DNA from: Hedera helix
Lineage: Eukaryota; Streptophyta; Magnoliopsida; Apiales; Araliaceae
Length of the DNA: 64,000 nt
Direction of reading: 5' to 3'
Assembly: GCA_947179155.2 (NCBI GenBank)
Contig: OX359286.1
Location: forward strand, 39,942,664-40,006,663
This document shows positions 50,110 to 62,502 of this stretch, piece after piece. Made by a program: the position numbers and the translations under genes. Below the pieces are notes generated by a model. It did no database searches. It was not told the DNA's origin and was given only the letters and a program-made list of their open reading frames with translations. The first letter of the stretch is position 1; each line of letters starts with the position of its first letter.

Positions 50110-53100
50110 TGTAACAGCCCGAAATCCCACCTCCTTAATTATATCCATTATATTCTGGATTACGAAATCATTAACCTTAAAACCATATTAACAGGGATCT
50201 CGTGCGTTAAAACTTAACCTTTAACATTTAAAAATCCTTAATTTGACCATAAATGCGGTCCATATTTTTTTATTTTTTTAAACTTATTTATCTTACATTC
50301 TTTAAACCTGTCTCAGGATCGCAACGTTTACTTACCCTCTATTAAACTTAGGTCAAACATCAATTATTTGTGACCTATTATAATCATATATAATTTTATG
50401 ATTTAGTATAACTTGCAAATAAAAATTCGCCATGAACTATCTATACATGACCCTAATTGTGTACCTGTTCTGTACCTGCTCCTGTGCACGTATACCTGCT
50501 TTCGTACATTCATTCATTCTGTCTATCCAAATATACATTCTGCATCCACATGTCTATCCATACATATGAGTTTATTACATTTAAAACTCAACAATTAAAT
50601 AATACATCTACTATATCATTTGCGTCTTCTCGCTGGATTATACATACCTACATACATACATACAATTCAACCTTTATGGATCTACAATCATATACACATT
50701 TCATATATCAAATTCCTCACGTTTATCTATGCATTCAAGAATTCCTTTTACCTTAGTTGCACCGGAACCTCCGGCCTTCTTGTATTTTACCTGAAACGTT
50801 AGTACATAGCAAGAATGAGCATAAAGCTCAGCAAGTAATTCAGTTAACATCTTTCATGCTCACAATTTATATTATGCGTCATGTGTCACTTACTTTACCA
50901 TGTTGGACTCAAATATCACGTATTGCATTTAACAGTTAGATCACGTTGTGGCACGGAGTGCCCATTTCAACTATCACATAATTCACGTAGTTCAATTAGT
51001 ACTTTTAGATCTGAAAAACTTGCCTGTACGCCTTTGTTTTACTTAACCTGTACTTCCTCAATCATCCTTCGTTATCCGTCTTATCGGCTTGCTCATTTCG
51101 AACTCTGTCTGACAACATATAGCTTATATGTCATTATAAGATCATAAACTTATATAACTTATCAAACTAATTCCATAAATACATGATCATCCGTCTTTAA
51201 CCATTTCACATTTGATATATTACACCTTATGTAGGTTTATAATACACCCTAACTTGCTTCCGACCTTTTTCATAACTTATAACATGTTTTGGCTTAGCTT
51301 TAGGCGTGTTATAATATGCCACTTGTCATTTGATTATAACTTAACACCCTTTAATTTAACCATTATTATTACTTTTAGGGTTTACATAACTCATTTCTAT
51401 CATTCCATATCAAAATATAGCTTTTTGGAAGCTTAAAAAAATTTCAAATGAACAGTAACTCCGCCCCGGCGCCTCCAGAGCTCGCTGTCCGCGAAAAGCT
51501 CTCGGCCATGAACAGTAAATGGCGCCGGGGCGCCATTTTTAGTACAAAATATGGCGCGGGGGCGCCATGTTCAATTCTGGAAATCTGATTTTTTTCACTA
51601 CCTTTGCCGATTTTTAATTTCTTCATCTTAACTCCAATTGAGCTGAAATTTGGACCACATATAGACCTCACTACCTAGTATTTTACAAAAATACTACTTG
51701 CCACATTTGGCTTCTTAAAAGTAGAGATACACTAGCCCCTAGGAGGGCTGTTCAGAACTTTTCCAGACTTAGCCAAATTTTCAGATTTTTTAAAACTTAA
51801 CTTGTGCAACCTTGTGATTTTTGGCCATAGTTTTCCAACTTCAATTCCAACACCCAACCTAGTTCACATAGCTTATATATGACATGTTCCAACTTTCAAA
51901 ACGATAAAACTTCGCATGAGGCGATATTTGTCCGTTAAAATCCGTTTCAAGTCGAAACGATCGATTTCGATCGTTCGAATCGCCTTTTCGTTCAAACTTG
52001 AATCCGTTAACTTCCAAAATAACCTAGATACGTGTATTAACATGAAAACAAGTCATGTGACTTCATTTTGCCTTTAATTACCCAAAATTGCCAAAAATCA
52101 CCTTTAATCCGAATTTTCCTTAACTTTTCAAAACTTTCAAATTTCGAACTTAAACACTACTTGACATCTAAATCTCCATACACCACATGGGTTATCACCA
52201 ACACATTTTAGGACTATACAAGTCCATATAACTTCTAACTGCATATTCTAATGCACTTTACAGATTATTACGTAGTCTACACACAAAGTATAGCCTAATA
52301 TTGTATTTTCCTTTACAAAAACATACTTTCAACCTTTCATGATTCTTTTAGGCTATCTAGCATGAAATTTATGCATACATCTTACATGTTCAACCTTCTT
52401 AGTTAGGTTCTTATCACATCTAGCAACACATAACATATAATCCTTCATGAATCATAGCTTAATACTATACTTTTCTTAACAAAACATGCTTACCTTCCAT
52501 TTATGAATCTTTAAAGCCATTTACTACAAAATTTCTCATACTTCTCTCATGATCATCCTTTCTAACTAAGGTTTCATCAAAACCATGCACATATAACACA
52601 TGATTCTCCATAATCCATGCATTTTAGCTTGAAAAATACAAGAATAGTACACCACCTTTGATCTAACAACCTTGAGCTTAGGGTTTCATAACACAACTCA
52701 CATATAAAACACATAACTCATATAATCTTTACATCTAGACATTAATCCATACATGGCTACTCTTATTCTTGAATTTGAACACTTAAATGCTAAGTTTTCA
52801 AGGTTAGAACTTTATATACCTTCTTTGAGTTGTCTTCCTTCTTGCTTTGAACCTTCTAAAGGTTAATCACCTCACTTTGATAGTTTTGTATGCTTCTTTT
52901 GAATAATTTCCAGCAATTCTCTTGCACTCTTGGCAAACCCTAGCTTCTCCCTTTTCTTTCTCTCTTGTGAGCTCTCTTATTAGCCACTTACTGAAAACTT
53001 TCGAATGAAAAAGAAATGACCAAGCTAGCTTAATATATACAAATTATATACATATGTAAGTTGGTCAAATTCCTCCAACAACTAACTCATATTTGGTTAG

Positions 53101-53985
53101 CTTAACTTTGCATGGTTAGGGATATTAAGGACATTACACTTTACAAAATAAGGGCTTAATGGTCATTACATCACTCTAGGACACATATGTTATTTTTCAA
53201 CTTGTCAAGGACATCCTTGTCTTTATGCACAAATTCTAGGAAATTTAATCCAATAAAATCATAACTTATTCATTTTTAATCCAATTTAAGTCCTTTTCGG
53301 TCCAAATTCGTTTTCATAACCTTGAACTTTATTCTAGCATCAATTTATCCACAATTGGTTCGTCCCATATCACTTGTCACACTTTGAACATTAAATTTCC
53401 TTAATTAATAATAATAATTCATAACCTTTGTCAATTTGTATAATATCTATCCTTAATTATCTATGAACCCTTTTCGGTTCCTAATTCAATCTATTCCACT
53501 TTCTGATATCTCAATTAGTCATCATACTCACTTCTTTCATAAAACGCTTCCTCAAGAAGCGAACCTCGACCGGATTACCAAAATCCATCACCATTAATCA
53601 TTTTTCGCACCTTTGATCATTTTACGATCTTTACGTCTTTAACCTTATTTTCATAACACACCTAACACTAATTCTCAACATACAGACCATCTACGTCCCT
53701 TCTACTCACATTTGAGCATATTACCTTTTTATCTTTACATATCATATCACGACTATCTTACTTCAATCATCTAAAATAAATTCCTCATTTCCCTTTCTCC
53801 CAACATTAATTCACTCTTTCTTTATCCAATAAATACATACCTATTCATGCATATTCATGTACCCAAGCTATCACCTTCTGACACAACAGTGTCCTATACT
53901 ATCTTCTTTCAAATTGCCTTAATGTAGGCATTACAATCAATTATTCATCTTAAATTCCTTATAACTTCAACACATTAAAAATCAT
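50110..53985 (-). mobile_element. Chromovirus-like LTR inserted in the minus gypsy, interrupted by the LARD
   Basis: It begins TGTAACAGCCCGAAATCCC directly after GCCAC, which should be the target duplication. The hairpin GAGCATAAAGCTC is at 50817-50829, followed by AGCAAGTA. The GC module at 51460-51570 has ATGGCGCCGGGGCGCCAT (51519-51536) and ATGGCGCGGGGGCGCCAT (51551-51568). The text at 52800-52990 parallels 6700-6840. The right end is not reached: the LARD inserts at 53985 and the remainder lies outside the window. Confidence 0.75.
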
Positions 53986-56900
53986 TGTTAGTTCCCGAGG
54001 ACACAATAGAGATCTAGAAGGAGGGGTTGAATAGATCTCTTAAAAACTTTTAAGTTTGTAACGAAAGCATATTAGTTATTAATAATAGAATCAATTCAAG
54101 CACAGCGGATTTTACTTTTAATTAACCCCTTAAAAAATATGAGCCATTTCATTTTAGTGTGTTAATCTAGTATGGGTGAAAGCAGATGTTGTGCAGAATA
54201 TAAAAGACATAAAGTAAATGACACAAGAGATTTATAGTGGTTCGGAGACTGAATAACTCCTACTCCACTCTTCTACTTGACAGTAGGAAATCCACTAAGG
54301 TTTAGTCCTCTGGACTAGGACACTCTCGCCCTCATCAAAGCTAGCAGCTTTGGTTCCTTCAGTCACATTAAGACTAGGACATCCTTGCCCTCATCAAAGC
54401 TAGCAGCTTTGGATTGTGGACTAAGTCCAGCAGACTTAGAATCTCTTGTACCCTTCGGTACTCAACAAGTCCAGCAGACTTGATTTCATTTTAGCCATTC
54501 GGGCAAGGATCCTTTGACCCTCCTTTTTGTGTTGGATGTTCGTTGAGTTGTGCTGCTAAGATGAACTTTGATCTTCTTTATCTTCTGGTACTTAGCAGCT
54601 GCTTATGTTCCATTATTGAATGCTGCTGATGTTTGTCGTTGATATTCTCCTTCTTTCTGATATTCAACAACTACTCAAGATCACCAAATGTGTTGCTAGG
54701 CTTTTGTACTTCAGCTCCTTTGGTACTTGATAGCTCCTCGAGATGAACTCCTGAGATGACTGTGATGCTTCTTCTTTTTGATACTCAGTTGTTCCTTCTT
54801 ATCATAGACAGTTTGTTGCTTCTCGAGATGGGCTTCTGAGATGACTGTGATGCTCCTTCCTTTTGGTACTCAGTTGCTACCATGTATGTATCAAGTTGGC
54901 GTTTAAGCTTCTCTCTTCCATGTGCCTAGCAGCTCTGAACACTTTTCTTGTAATAGAGTTATACATCTCTATGTCTCTCTCAATTCAGTGTTAGTGTTCT
55001 GATGGATCGTAGAGTTCTTTAGCATAACCATTCTCTGTTTTACTCTACGATCGGTTGTTGTCTACCATCATCTCTGTCGTGTATATTTTTCAACAAAACG
55101 CAACAACCACCACCATCTTTTCCTGTTTGTTATGTATGCCTTTATATCTCTGAGCATATTTTACCGTTAAGATAAATCCCGTTGGTTTCCTTTGGCTTTG
55201 AGCAGATCTTAAATATCTTCGATGTTTGACTTTCTTGCCACTTGTGCCAGTGCTCTTCCCTTTTCTGACATGTTCTGATATATTGACCTGTAGCTCAGCT
55301 TTCTCTGACTTTATAGCCGTTGCACTCCCAGAGTTGTTCAGCAAGGAGTATTATTTCCTTTGTTAATTAATCTTCTGATTTATCAATAAATACCTTCCTT
55401 GACTTTTAGAACCAGCTGCTCTGCAGGCTCTGACTTGTTGACATGTCTTCTTTAACACTGTAGAGATGTCAGTCTCGTGTTCTTCCCAGTCTTTGGAGTG
55501 AACAGGTCTTTTAGAGAATATGATCGTTGGGACATAGTCTTCTGATTTCTTGAGCCTGATTCATGATACTAGAAAATCTTTGCTCTGACACCCAGCACGC
55601 AAAAGTCAGTATTCTGTCATTTCTGACTTCTTTTATAGTAGATGCCATAAAGTGTTGTCGTGGATGTTTCTAAAGTAATTAACAACTCATTTTGAGATTA
55701 CTGACTTAAGTGCTTAGATGTCTTCAATTCTTGTTGGCACTTAAGTACTCGACGATTAATCCAGTTGTAGCTTCTTGCTTCTGATCGTCGAGTCATCTGT
55801 TGGTTCTGCTATGAAGCTCTACGACTTTCAGTTGCTAGCCCTGCTTGGCTTATATGTCATAGAGGACTGCTCTATGATTCTTTAGGCGCTAGATCTTCTA
55901 TCATTGATGACTGCTTTACGAGCTTCAGTTGTCAAATCTTTTATCATAGAGGACTGCTCTACGAACTTCAGCTTCATTATATGCTGAATATTCAAAGGGT
56001 GTTTAAAGCAGGTAACGTTTGAATATCTTCAGCTTAACTTAACGATTGCTTGAACGTTGTACTTCAGCGTTTTGCCTTTTCCACTCTACGACTTAGCTTT
56101 GCTACTTTACGATCTTGCCTATGGTGTAAGTCGTAGTGCAATCGTAGAGTTATGATTTAAGCTGCTCTACGATCTTAGTTCAGACCAGATGTTGTAGATG
56201 TAAGAGATCTTCATTCAGTTTGCTTAACAGCCCAAGGACAGCCTATTGAATAATCTTTATGAGGATTGCTGTTGCGACTTTGAATACTCATGCAAAAGTT
56301 GCTCTTTGATTCTGCTAGGTTTGTAGATAAGATTAGGAGAATCGTAGAGTGACTGACGACTCTACGATCCCGAGAGTTAGTTCTACGATGCTGAGACAAC
56401 TCTGCGATCTGCAGAGAGGATTCTACGATTTTCCGAGCCTTGTTCTGCGTTTACCAGGCAGACTCTACGATCTTCCTATGAGTGATTTCATAAGACTTTT
56501 ATCTGAATGACACTTCACTTCTCAATCAGTCTTGTTGATGGAGTTGGTGCTTGGATCTTCTGTTTGCTTGCCGGTCATTCAGGGTCTTCATACTGATGAT
56601 CTTTTGAATAGACGTTCTATGATTCTACTTTGGAGATGTGAGCGTGTGACTGATTATACTGATGGCTTGCAGACTCTACGATCGTGAATGTAGTCTGCGA
56701 TTCTTGCTTTAACTCTTTTGTCAGACTGTTGTACTTTTGACGATCAGGCCTATCTATTACAATTTAAGATCATCCTAACAAGTTTGATCTTTCTACATAT
56801 AGTCCTTGTACATAGTGATCTTTTGAAGGACTGTACAATGCTATTAACTCATATGAGATCAACTTAACAGTTTTGATCTTGTCAATCTAAGTCCTTAGAA

Positions 56901-57037
56901 CATAATGTCTATTAACTATTAAGGACTTTACATCTTTCATCAATGCAGACATATTTGCATATTAATTCATTTATCTTTTAAAACACATCATCAAATCTTA
57001 TAATTGAGAAATATTATTCACATGCATATTCCAAACA
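53986..57037 (-). repeat. 3' LTR of the LARD (3.05 kb)
   Basis: TGTTAGTTCCCGAGG to TTCCAAACA on plus. The right end is defined by the adjacent polypurine tract on minus. It contains a duplicated CATCAAAGCTAGCAGCTTTGG unit (54334 and 54391) and at least eleven exact CTCTACGA/TCGTAGAG words between 55005 and 56680. Confidence 0.75.
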
Positions 57038-57051
57038 ATCTCCCCCTATTT
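57038..57051 (-). promoter_or_regulatory. Polypurine tract of the LARD
   Basis: On minus, AAATAGGGGGAGAT ends at the LTR edge TGTTTGG. The GGGGGAGAT form is usual in plant copia-type elements. Confidence 0.8.
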
Positions 57052-57287
57052 GATGATGACAAAACAATAATACTAGATGCTTATGCAATTGATGAATGAA
57101 TCTTATTATACAGTGAGCTACTGTATTACTAGAGCAGTAAATATAAATGTCATTGATTAAATACTTAAATACAGATTACACAACATCCTAACCACTGGAT
57201 CCAGATCATACTATTTCAGTTTGAGATGTACCTTCCTTTGTATTTTTATGTCTTCTGAATGATCTGCATGTTGTTGCTGCTTATCTG

Positions 57288-59702
57288 TTAGTTCTGCTCC
57301 CCCTCAGCTGATGACTTCATGTCTTCATCTGGCTCCCCCTCAGTTCTTGCCTTCAAGGCTTCCTTTGCCTGTTTTCTTTTCTGCTTCTTCTTGCTCTTCT
57401 CCTTTAGCTTCATTCGTTTCATCCTGATCCTCTTTCTCTTTTTCTCCCCCTTTTTGTCATCAATAATCTGAGAGAGTTGCTGAAAATTTACCATGAGCTG
57501 CTCGACCAGGTAGGATGTGTTTCTAATTTCAATCTTTAGATCCTGCTGAGTGAGCTCAATGGTCTGAGACAGAGATTGATTTAAATTTTCTATCTTTTCT
57601 AAAAGAGATGCAATAGATTCTTCATTGGTCTTCCGAAGATTCAGAATTTCTTTCTGCTGATTTTCTGATGACTTCTGATTTAATTGATCTTGTTGAAGAA
57701 GCTTGAAAGATATGTTTGAAAAAGATGCTTGCACTTCTTTGTAGAATTCTTCTGCTCCAGATATAGCCTCTGCTATGGTAGAATTCTTGAAGATGTTCTC
57801 AAGAGCGGTGATTGTATCAAAGAATTCATTGTTTGATGATGAAGGAATATCAGAGGGTGATTTGCTTGGAATATTTGGCTGAGACTGGTTTGTTGCAGTC
57901 GTAGAGTCAGGATGCTTTACAGCCCTTGACTCTACGAGTCTATTTTTCTTCTGACTTTCATCTTGATTGATCAACAGTGAATAAGGAATGAATATACTAT
58001 CTGCATGACGGTAGGTTTTGAAGTGTTGGACATTTTTGATCAGCAGAGTTGGAAATGATTGAACTCTTGGGAAGTTCTGAGAGACCAACTTTAGATTAGG
58101 AAAGTAAGTGTAACACCAACTGATGAAGCTCGTATCTCTGAAACAGATAGCTTTTAACCAGGGCATCCAAGGGTAGAATCTCCTTAACTCCTGACCCTTA
58201 TGATCATATAACACTGTGGTTCGATCGAGCTCGATGTCTTCAAACTTGCTTAGTAAATCTTCCATGGTTATTGAAGCTACACTGATTTGACCATTGTCGT
58301 GATCAATCCATTTGTTTGGCAACATGGCTCCTGGCTTTTCAACTGCTTCCAATATAACCCTTCTTCGAATGCTTGATGGTGAGGCTACTGGAACATGATG
58401 ATTAAGACTTTCTGATTCAGCATTTTCAGAGCTCGAGTCTTCTTGATCTTTATCTCCGAATGTTGTTTCCTTTCCTTTCCCTTTGTCAGATTCTTTAGCT
58501 TTAGAAATTGATTCTTTTGAAGCTTTGACAGGTTCAGCAGTTGTTTCTTCTAACTGTTCTTTATTTCTCAATGTTCCACTGACATCGTCTTCTCTTACTT
58601 CATCAACTGTTTCTGCAGTAAACATTTCTTCACTTCCAGATTTTGACTCACTTGGAGTCACATTTTCTTCAACAGGTACCTCCTTACTTTCATTACTGAG
58701 ATCAATGAAGTTAGGTGAACCATCTTCTGCCTTTTTATTCCCCAGAGATTTCATCATTTGTTGAAGACGAGCACTTTGTCTTTTTGCAGGCTTGATCTTT
58801 TCCGTTTTCAACTTCTTGAGGGATGATTTTGGTGAGATGAATCCAAATAATAGAGACTCATCAGATGAATCATCTTTACTTGAACATGCTTTCCTTTTTC
58901 CTTTGCTTTCCTTCGAATCTTTCTTGCTGCTGCTAGTCATCCTTAACCTCTTATTTTCCATGGGATTCTTCTTCCAGTTGTCAAACAGTTTAGGAGACAT
59001 AACTTTGTGGACATTCAAAGCCTCCCCCTCATCATCCCTAATCTTATCTTGCAGTTTCCGCTTCAGTATGATACTTAAGAATCGTCCATAGAATACTTTT
59101 GAGATTGGCTTCCCAGGAGCCTTTATTTTCTCAACCTCCTTGACTAACAAGTCAAATAGTATGGCACCAAAGTTTATGTTCTTCCTCATGACAATAGCAG
59201 ACATGATTCTTAGTTGAGGATTACTTACAGTGTCATGAGCGGTGTCTTTGCATAGGATACATTTGCCTACTATCTCGGCCAGGAACTCGAACTCTTCTGG
59301 AAACTCCTTTTTCTTCATACTCTTTAGTTGAGTTTTTTTTAGATAACCCATCCTCCTCATTCCTTCAATTGTATCTATGTCTTCAAGTGATGATAGATCT
59401 CCAACAGTAATTCCCAGACACTTGTTGATCTCGGTATCATCTATTTTGAGTCTTTCTCCTCTAACTCTTGAAACTAACTCATCATTGTTTACAACTGCGT
59501 TCCGATAGAACTCTTTTACCAGAACAGAGTAGACCTTGGTGTTTGCCCCCAAACAATCTGAAAAACCAGCTTCCTGCACTATTGTAAGAATATCCTTGAA
59601 TTTCTTTTCAGAGGACTCAAACTTATCAAAACCGAGTTGGATGCCAGAAACAACTTGACAGTTTTCCATATCAATGGTTTTGTAAAAAGAGTGTTTGGTC
59701 AA
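57288..59702 (-). CDS. Uncharacterised 804-aa protein of the LARD
   Basis: An intact 2415-bp ORF placed in the 3' half of the element, 236 bp from the polypurine tract. Residues 1-245 form a globular, mostly helical-looking domain with VRGERLKIDDTEINKCLGI at 79-98. This resembles the putative plant transposon protein domain that I know from other plant repeats; that match is from memory and untested. Residues 250-330 are Lys/Ser-rich with nuclear-signal-like runs. Residues 330-440 are acidic and low complexity. Residues 463-580 form a second compact block (RRFYPWMPWLKAICFRD, ISWCYTYFPNL). Residues 660-750 look coiled-coil, and 750-782 are strongly basic (KKRKRIRMKRMK). There is no zinc knuckle, protease or polymerase motif. 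It could be a captured gag-like or chromatin-binding protein. Confidence 0.75.
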   Translation of the reverse strand: MTKHSFYKTIDMENCQVVSGIQLGFDKFESSEKKFKDILTIVQEAGFSDCLGANTKVYSVLVKEFYRNAVVNNDELVSRVRGERLKIDDTEINKCLGITVGDLSSLEDIDTIEGMRRMGYLKKTQLKSMKKKEFPEEFEFLAEIVGKCILCKDTAHDTVSNPQLRIMSAIVMRKNINFGAILFDLLVKEVEKIKAPGKPISKVFYGRFLSIILKRKLQDKIRDDEGEALNVHKVMSPKLFDNWKKNPMENKRLRMTSSSKKDSKESKGKRKACSSKDDSSDESLLFGFISPKSSLKKLKTEKIKPAKRQSARLQQMMKSLGNKKAEDGSPNFIDLSNESKEVPVEENVTPSESKSGSEEMFTAETVDEVREDDVSGTLRNKEQLEETTAEPVKASKESISKAKESDKGKGKETTFGDKDQEDSSSENAESESLNHHVPVASPSSIRRRVILEAVEKPGAMLPNKWIDHDNGQISVASITMEDLLSKFEDIELDRTTVLYDHKGQELRRFYPWMPWLKAICFRDTSFISWCYTYFPNLKLVSQNFPRVQSFPTLLIKNVQHFKTYRHADSIFIPYSLLINQDESQKKNRLVESRAVKHPDSTTATNQSQPNIPSKSPSDIPSSSNNEFFDTITALENIFKNSTIAEAISGAEEFYKEVQASFSNISFKLLQQDQLNQKSSENQQKEILNLRKTNEESIASLLEKIENLNQSLSQTIELTQQDLKIEIRNTSYLVEQLMVNFQQLSQIIDDKKGEKKRKRIRMKRMKLKEKSKKKQKRKQAKEALKARTEGEPDEDMKSSAEGEQN

Positions 59703-62143
59703 ATGACGATTTCAGAGAATGACAAGGGTGTGATCGAGATGTAAAGATATCAGGGGTCTTTTGTGTTGAGGGTTTGAAGATTTTCTGGGTTTCAACAATG
59801 GTTTTGGAACAGGATGAGTTTTTACAGTTTTGAGAAATGGATACTGATAACTGATGGGAAAGGACAATCGTCAGTTTGAAAATTTTGGCTTATGTCAGTT
59901 CCCTCGTAAGTTTTGTAGAAGACACGTGTGGGATAATCATTTGCAGGACGTGGCCTTCACTTTTGCATTTATTGTAACTGATGCATAACTGACTCACTTG
60001 AGTTTGGAGAGCGTGAACCTTACTTCCCTGTTTGACAGACACCTTGGTCAGTTCGTAGAGTGACTTGTTCTTCACTCTACGATTATCCTTAGAAAAGACT
60101 TTTAGCCACCAATGCAGAATGCTTGAGATTTCTTTGCACAGTTTTCTTCTTTTGTATAAACAGCCGGTGGATCATTCCTTGACAAATAACGACTCAGTCT
60201 TTTGGCAGAGTTCAGGAAGCTCAGAGAGGGCATGCCTCTTAGTTTGAAACTTAGGACTTTGTTTGTCTCTGAGACGCTTTATCTGAGAAAAGACTGCTTT
60301 GATATGAAAGAGGGAATGTTAATCACTATATGACATGAACTGTGAGCTGGTAAGAGGATGTGAAAGGTTCAATGAAAGGGTGATTTATGTGGAGTGTGAT
60401 TGTAGACAGATTATATTTTACGATCTAGTCGTTGATCATAGTGACTCTATGACTTGGAGTAATTATGGCTGAACAGGTTATCAAACCTAGAGTTTAGAGA
60501 CTCTTAGATTTGGAGATGAAGATTTAATAGGTTCTGATAACTTCTTCACTTTTTGTTGAGCTTAGCTGACTATCGCTCCCCCATGGTCAACTTCCATCTC
60601 TGAGATAACTTATCTTTCAGTGACTCTTTTTCTTAGGTTCGTAGAGTACTTTCCTTAGTACTGTCTATTCTACGATTTTTTGACTGGTGCTGTGATCGTA
60701 GAGTTGGTCTGACATAGTTAGACATTGCCCTGTTCATTGCGAAGCTTGACAGAATGTTGCTTCTCCATACTTGATACTGCCTCCTTATGATTTGATTCAC
60801 CATCAATGGATTTATAAAGAGTTTTCCTCAGAAATGACTTTGCTAAAATCCCTTTTTCTGACACTATGAACGTAGGCTTTGTATTCTCAGCTTTCGGTGA
60901 TAGTAGAGTTGACTTGCACTTTGATGAGACCCTTGTCCTTGAATTTCTCTTTAATCTAGTTCCTTTTTGAGTGGTCTTTGGATCAGTCATGACACATGCA
61001 GGTTAAATTTTCTAATTTGGTACCCACACTTATTTGGGTCCTGAGAGGTTAGTAATTTTAAGTATCTAACATTGTCATATTTTGAAAACTCAATGTGCAT
61101 AGTAGTGAATGAATGATGCCAGTTATTTTATGCTAAATGAGTATGTGTGTGAGAGGTTTAAGATTGACAAATCACTTTTCATGAAGTACTGAATTTTTGA
61201 ACTTTAGTGGAGTGATGATCAGTTCTATGTGTTGTGCTTCAATGGCTCGTAGAGTTGATCAGTCTCTACGATCCTACAGAGTGCAACAATAGATATGATC
61301 ATACTCTACGATTTATCAAGAACTCAGATTAAAACCAAATCGAAAGTAACTCTGAAGAAAGTTAAGATAGGATAAATACCAATCAAGGCTACCTCTTTGT
61401 ATTTTGAAAGAAACAGAGTTAATGAGTAGCTAAAAATAAATTTTCAAGTTTTTCTCAATTTAGAAGGTTAAATTCAATCTTAATACTCATTTTTCTTTAT
61501 CAATTGAGAACGTTCTTACATGAGTACAAGTAATATTTAATTAAAAGATATGTCATGGTTTAACGAGAGTATTTAGAGGGATAATGATCTTTTTACAAGA
61601 TTCTGAGAAATGAGGATAGAAAATAACCGGTCATGCAATACAATAATTGATAACTTCAGTACTTGGAGGAGATAGGATAACATACCTCACTGTTGTCAAT
61701 TACTTGACAACCAGTGGATCTGATTTTGATGAAGCATAGTTGTTATTACAATGATTTGCAGTCCTTCCGGTTTATATTTGTGACACTATAGATTTCTTCA
61801 TATAGCTCAGGTTCTGGTTGTTGAGAAGGGCAATGACACACATAGTTGAGAAGTCCATAGATTTAGTCGTTGACGGTTGATGAGGGAGTGAATGTCCTAG
61901 TTCATCATTTGTAGAGCCTACTGATTTCCCTTAGCTCAATTTGACTGAAGAAGATAATTCTTTTAAGCACTTGGTTAAGCATGGATGGCCTTAGGCAGCT
62001 TCTTCATTGGATTCCCTGTACAAACAATTTTCAACTGGTGAGATTTAAATTCATTTTGTCTTTTATACCCAATACCGAGATTTAACACTAATTTAAATTT
62101 GTGTCATGGATCAACTCAAAGCGTAGGCTTTAACATTTTTGAG
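59703..62143 (-). other. LARD leader, mostly non-coding
   Basis: 2.4 kb between primer site and ORF. It contains at least eight exact CTCTACGA/TCGTAGAG words (60053, 60074, near 60640 and 60695, near 61250, 61264 and 61292). A 90-codon basic frame at 60718-60990 (minus) has no recognised domain and may be chance or the remnant of an upstream gag. Confidence 0.6.
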
Positions 62144-62160
62144 AACCTGCTCTGATACCA
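62144..62160 (-). promoter_or_regulatory. LARD primer binding site (tRNA-iMet type)
   Basis: On minus, TGGTATCAGAGCAGGTT, two bases inside the 5' LTR. Its presence fixes the element orientation as minus. Confidence 0.9.
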
Positions 62161-62162
62161 AT

Positions 62163-62502
62163 TGTTAGTTCCCGAGGACACAATAGAGATCTAGAAAGGG
62201 GGGTTGAATAGATCTCTTAAAAACTTTTAAGTTTGTAACGAAAGCATATTAGTTATTAATAATAGAATCAATTCAAGCACAGCGGATTTTACTTTTAATT
62301 AACCCCTTAAAGAAATATGAGCCATTTCATTTTAGTGTGTTAATCTAATATGGGTGAAAGCAGATGTTGTACAGAATATAAAAGACATAAAGTAAATGAC
62401 ACAAGAGATTTATAGTGGTTCGGAGACTGAATAACTCCTACTCCACTCTTCTACTTGACAGTAGGAAATCCACTAAGGTTTAGTCCTCTGGACTAGGACA
62501 CT
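62163..62502 (-). repeat. 5' LTR of the LARD, interrupted after 340 bp
   Basis: Nearly identical to 53986-54324. The alignment ends at GGACTAGGACACT, where a new LTR starts. The remaining 2.7 kb is expected beyond the window. Confidence 0.92.

Larger units (their letters stand above)
53986..62502 (-). mobile_element. LARD-like LTR retrotransposon with an 804-aa protein of unknown function
   Basis: 3' LTR 53986-57037, polypurine tract 57038-57051, one long ORF 57288-59702, a 2.4 kb leader, primer site 62144-62160 and 5' LTR starting at 62163. There is no reverse transcriptase, integrase or protease, so movement would need enzymes in trans. Over the 339-340 bp comparable in both LTRs there are four substitutions and one 1-bp indel, so it is young. 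It is saturated with CTCTACGA words. The left flank ATCAT (53981-53985) is the expected target duplication; the right one is off the window. Confidence 0.85.

Noticed and set aside
50413..51436. Run of short plus-strand frames (60-99 codons)
   Set aside because: Lie within a chromovirus-like LTR; composition rich in Ile, Thr, Tyr and His with no protein similarity.
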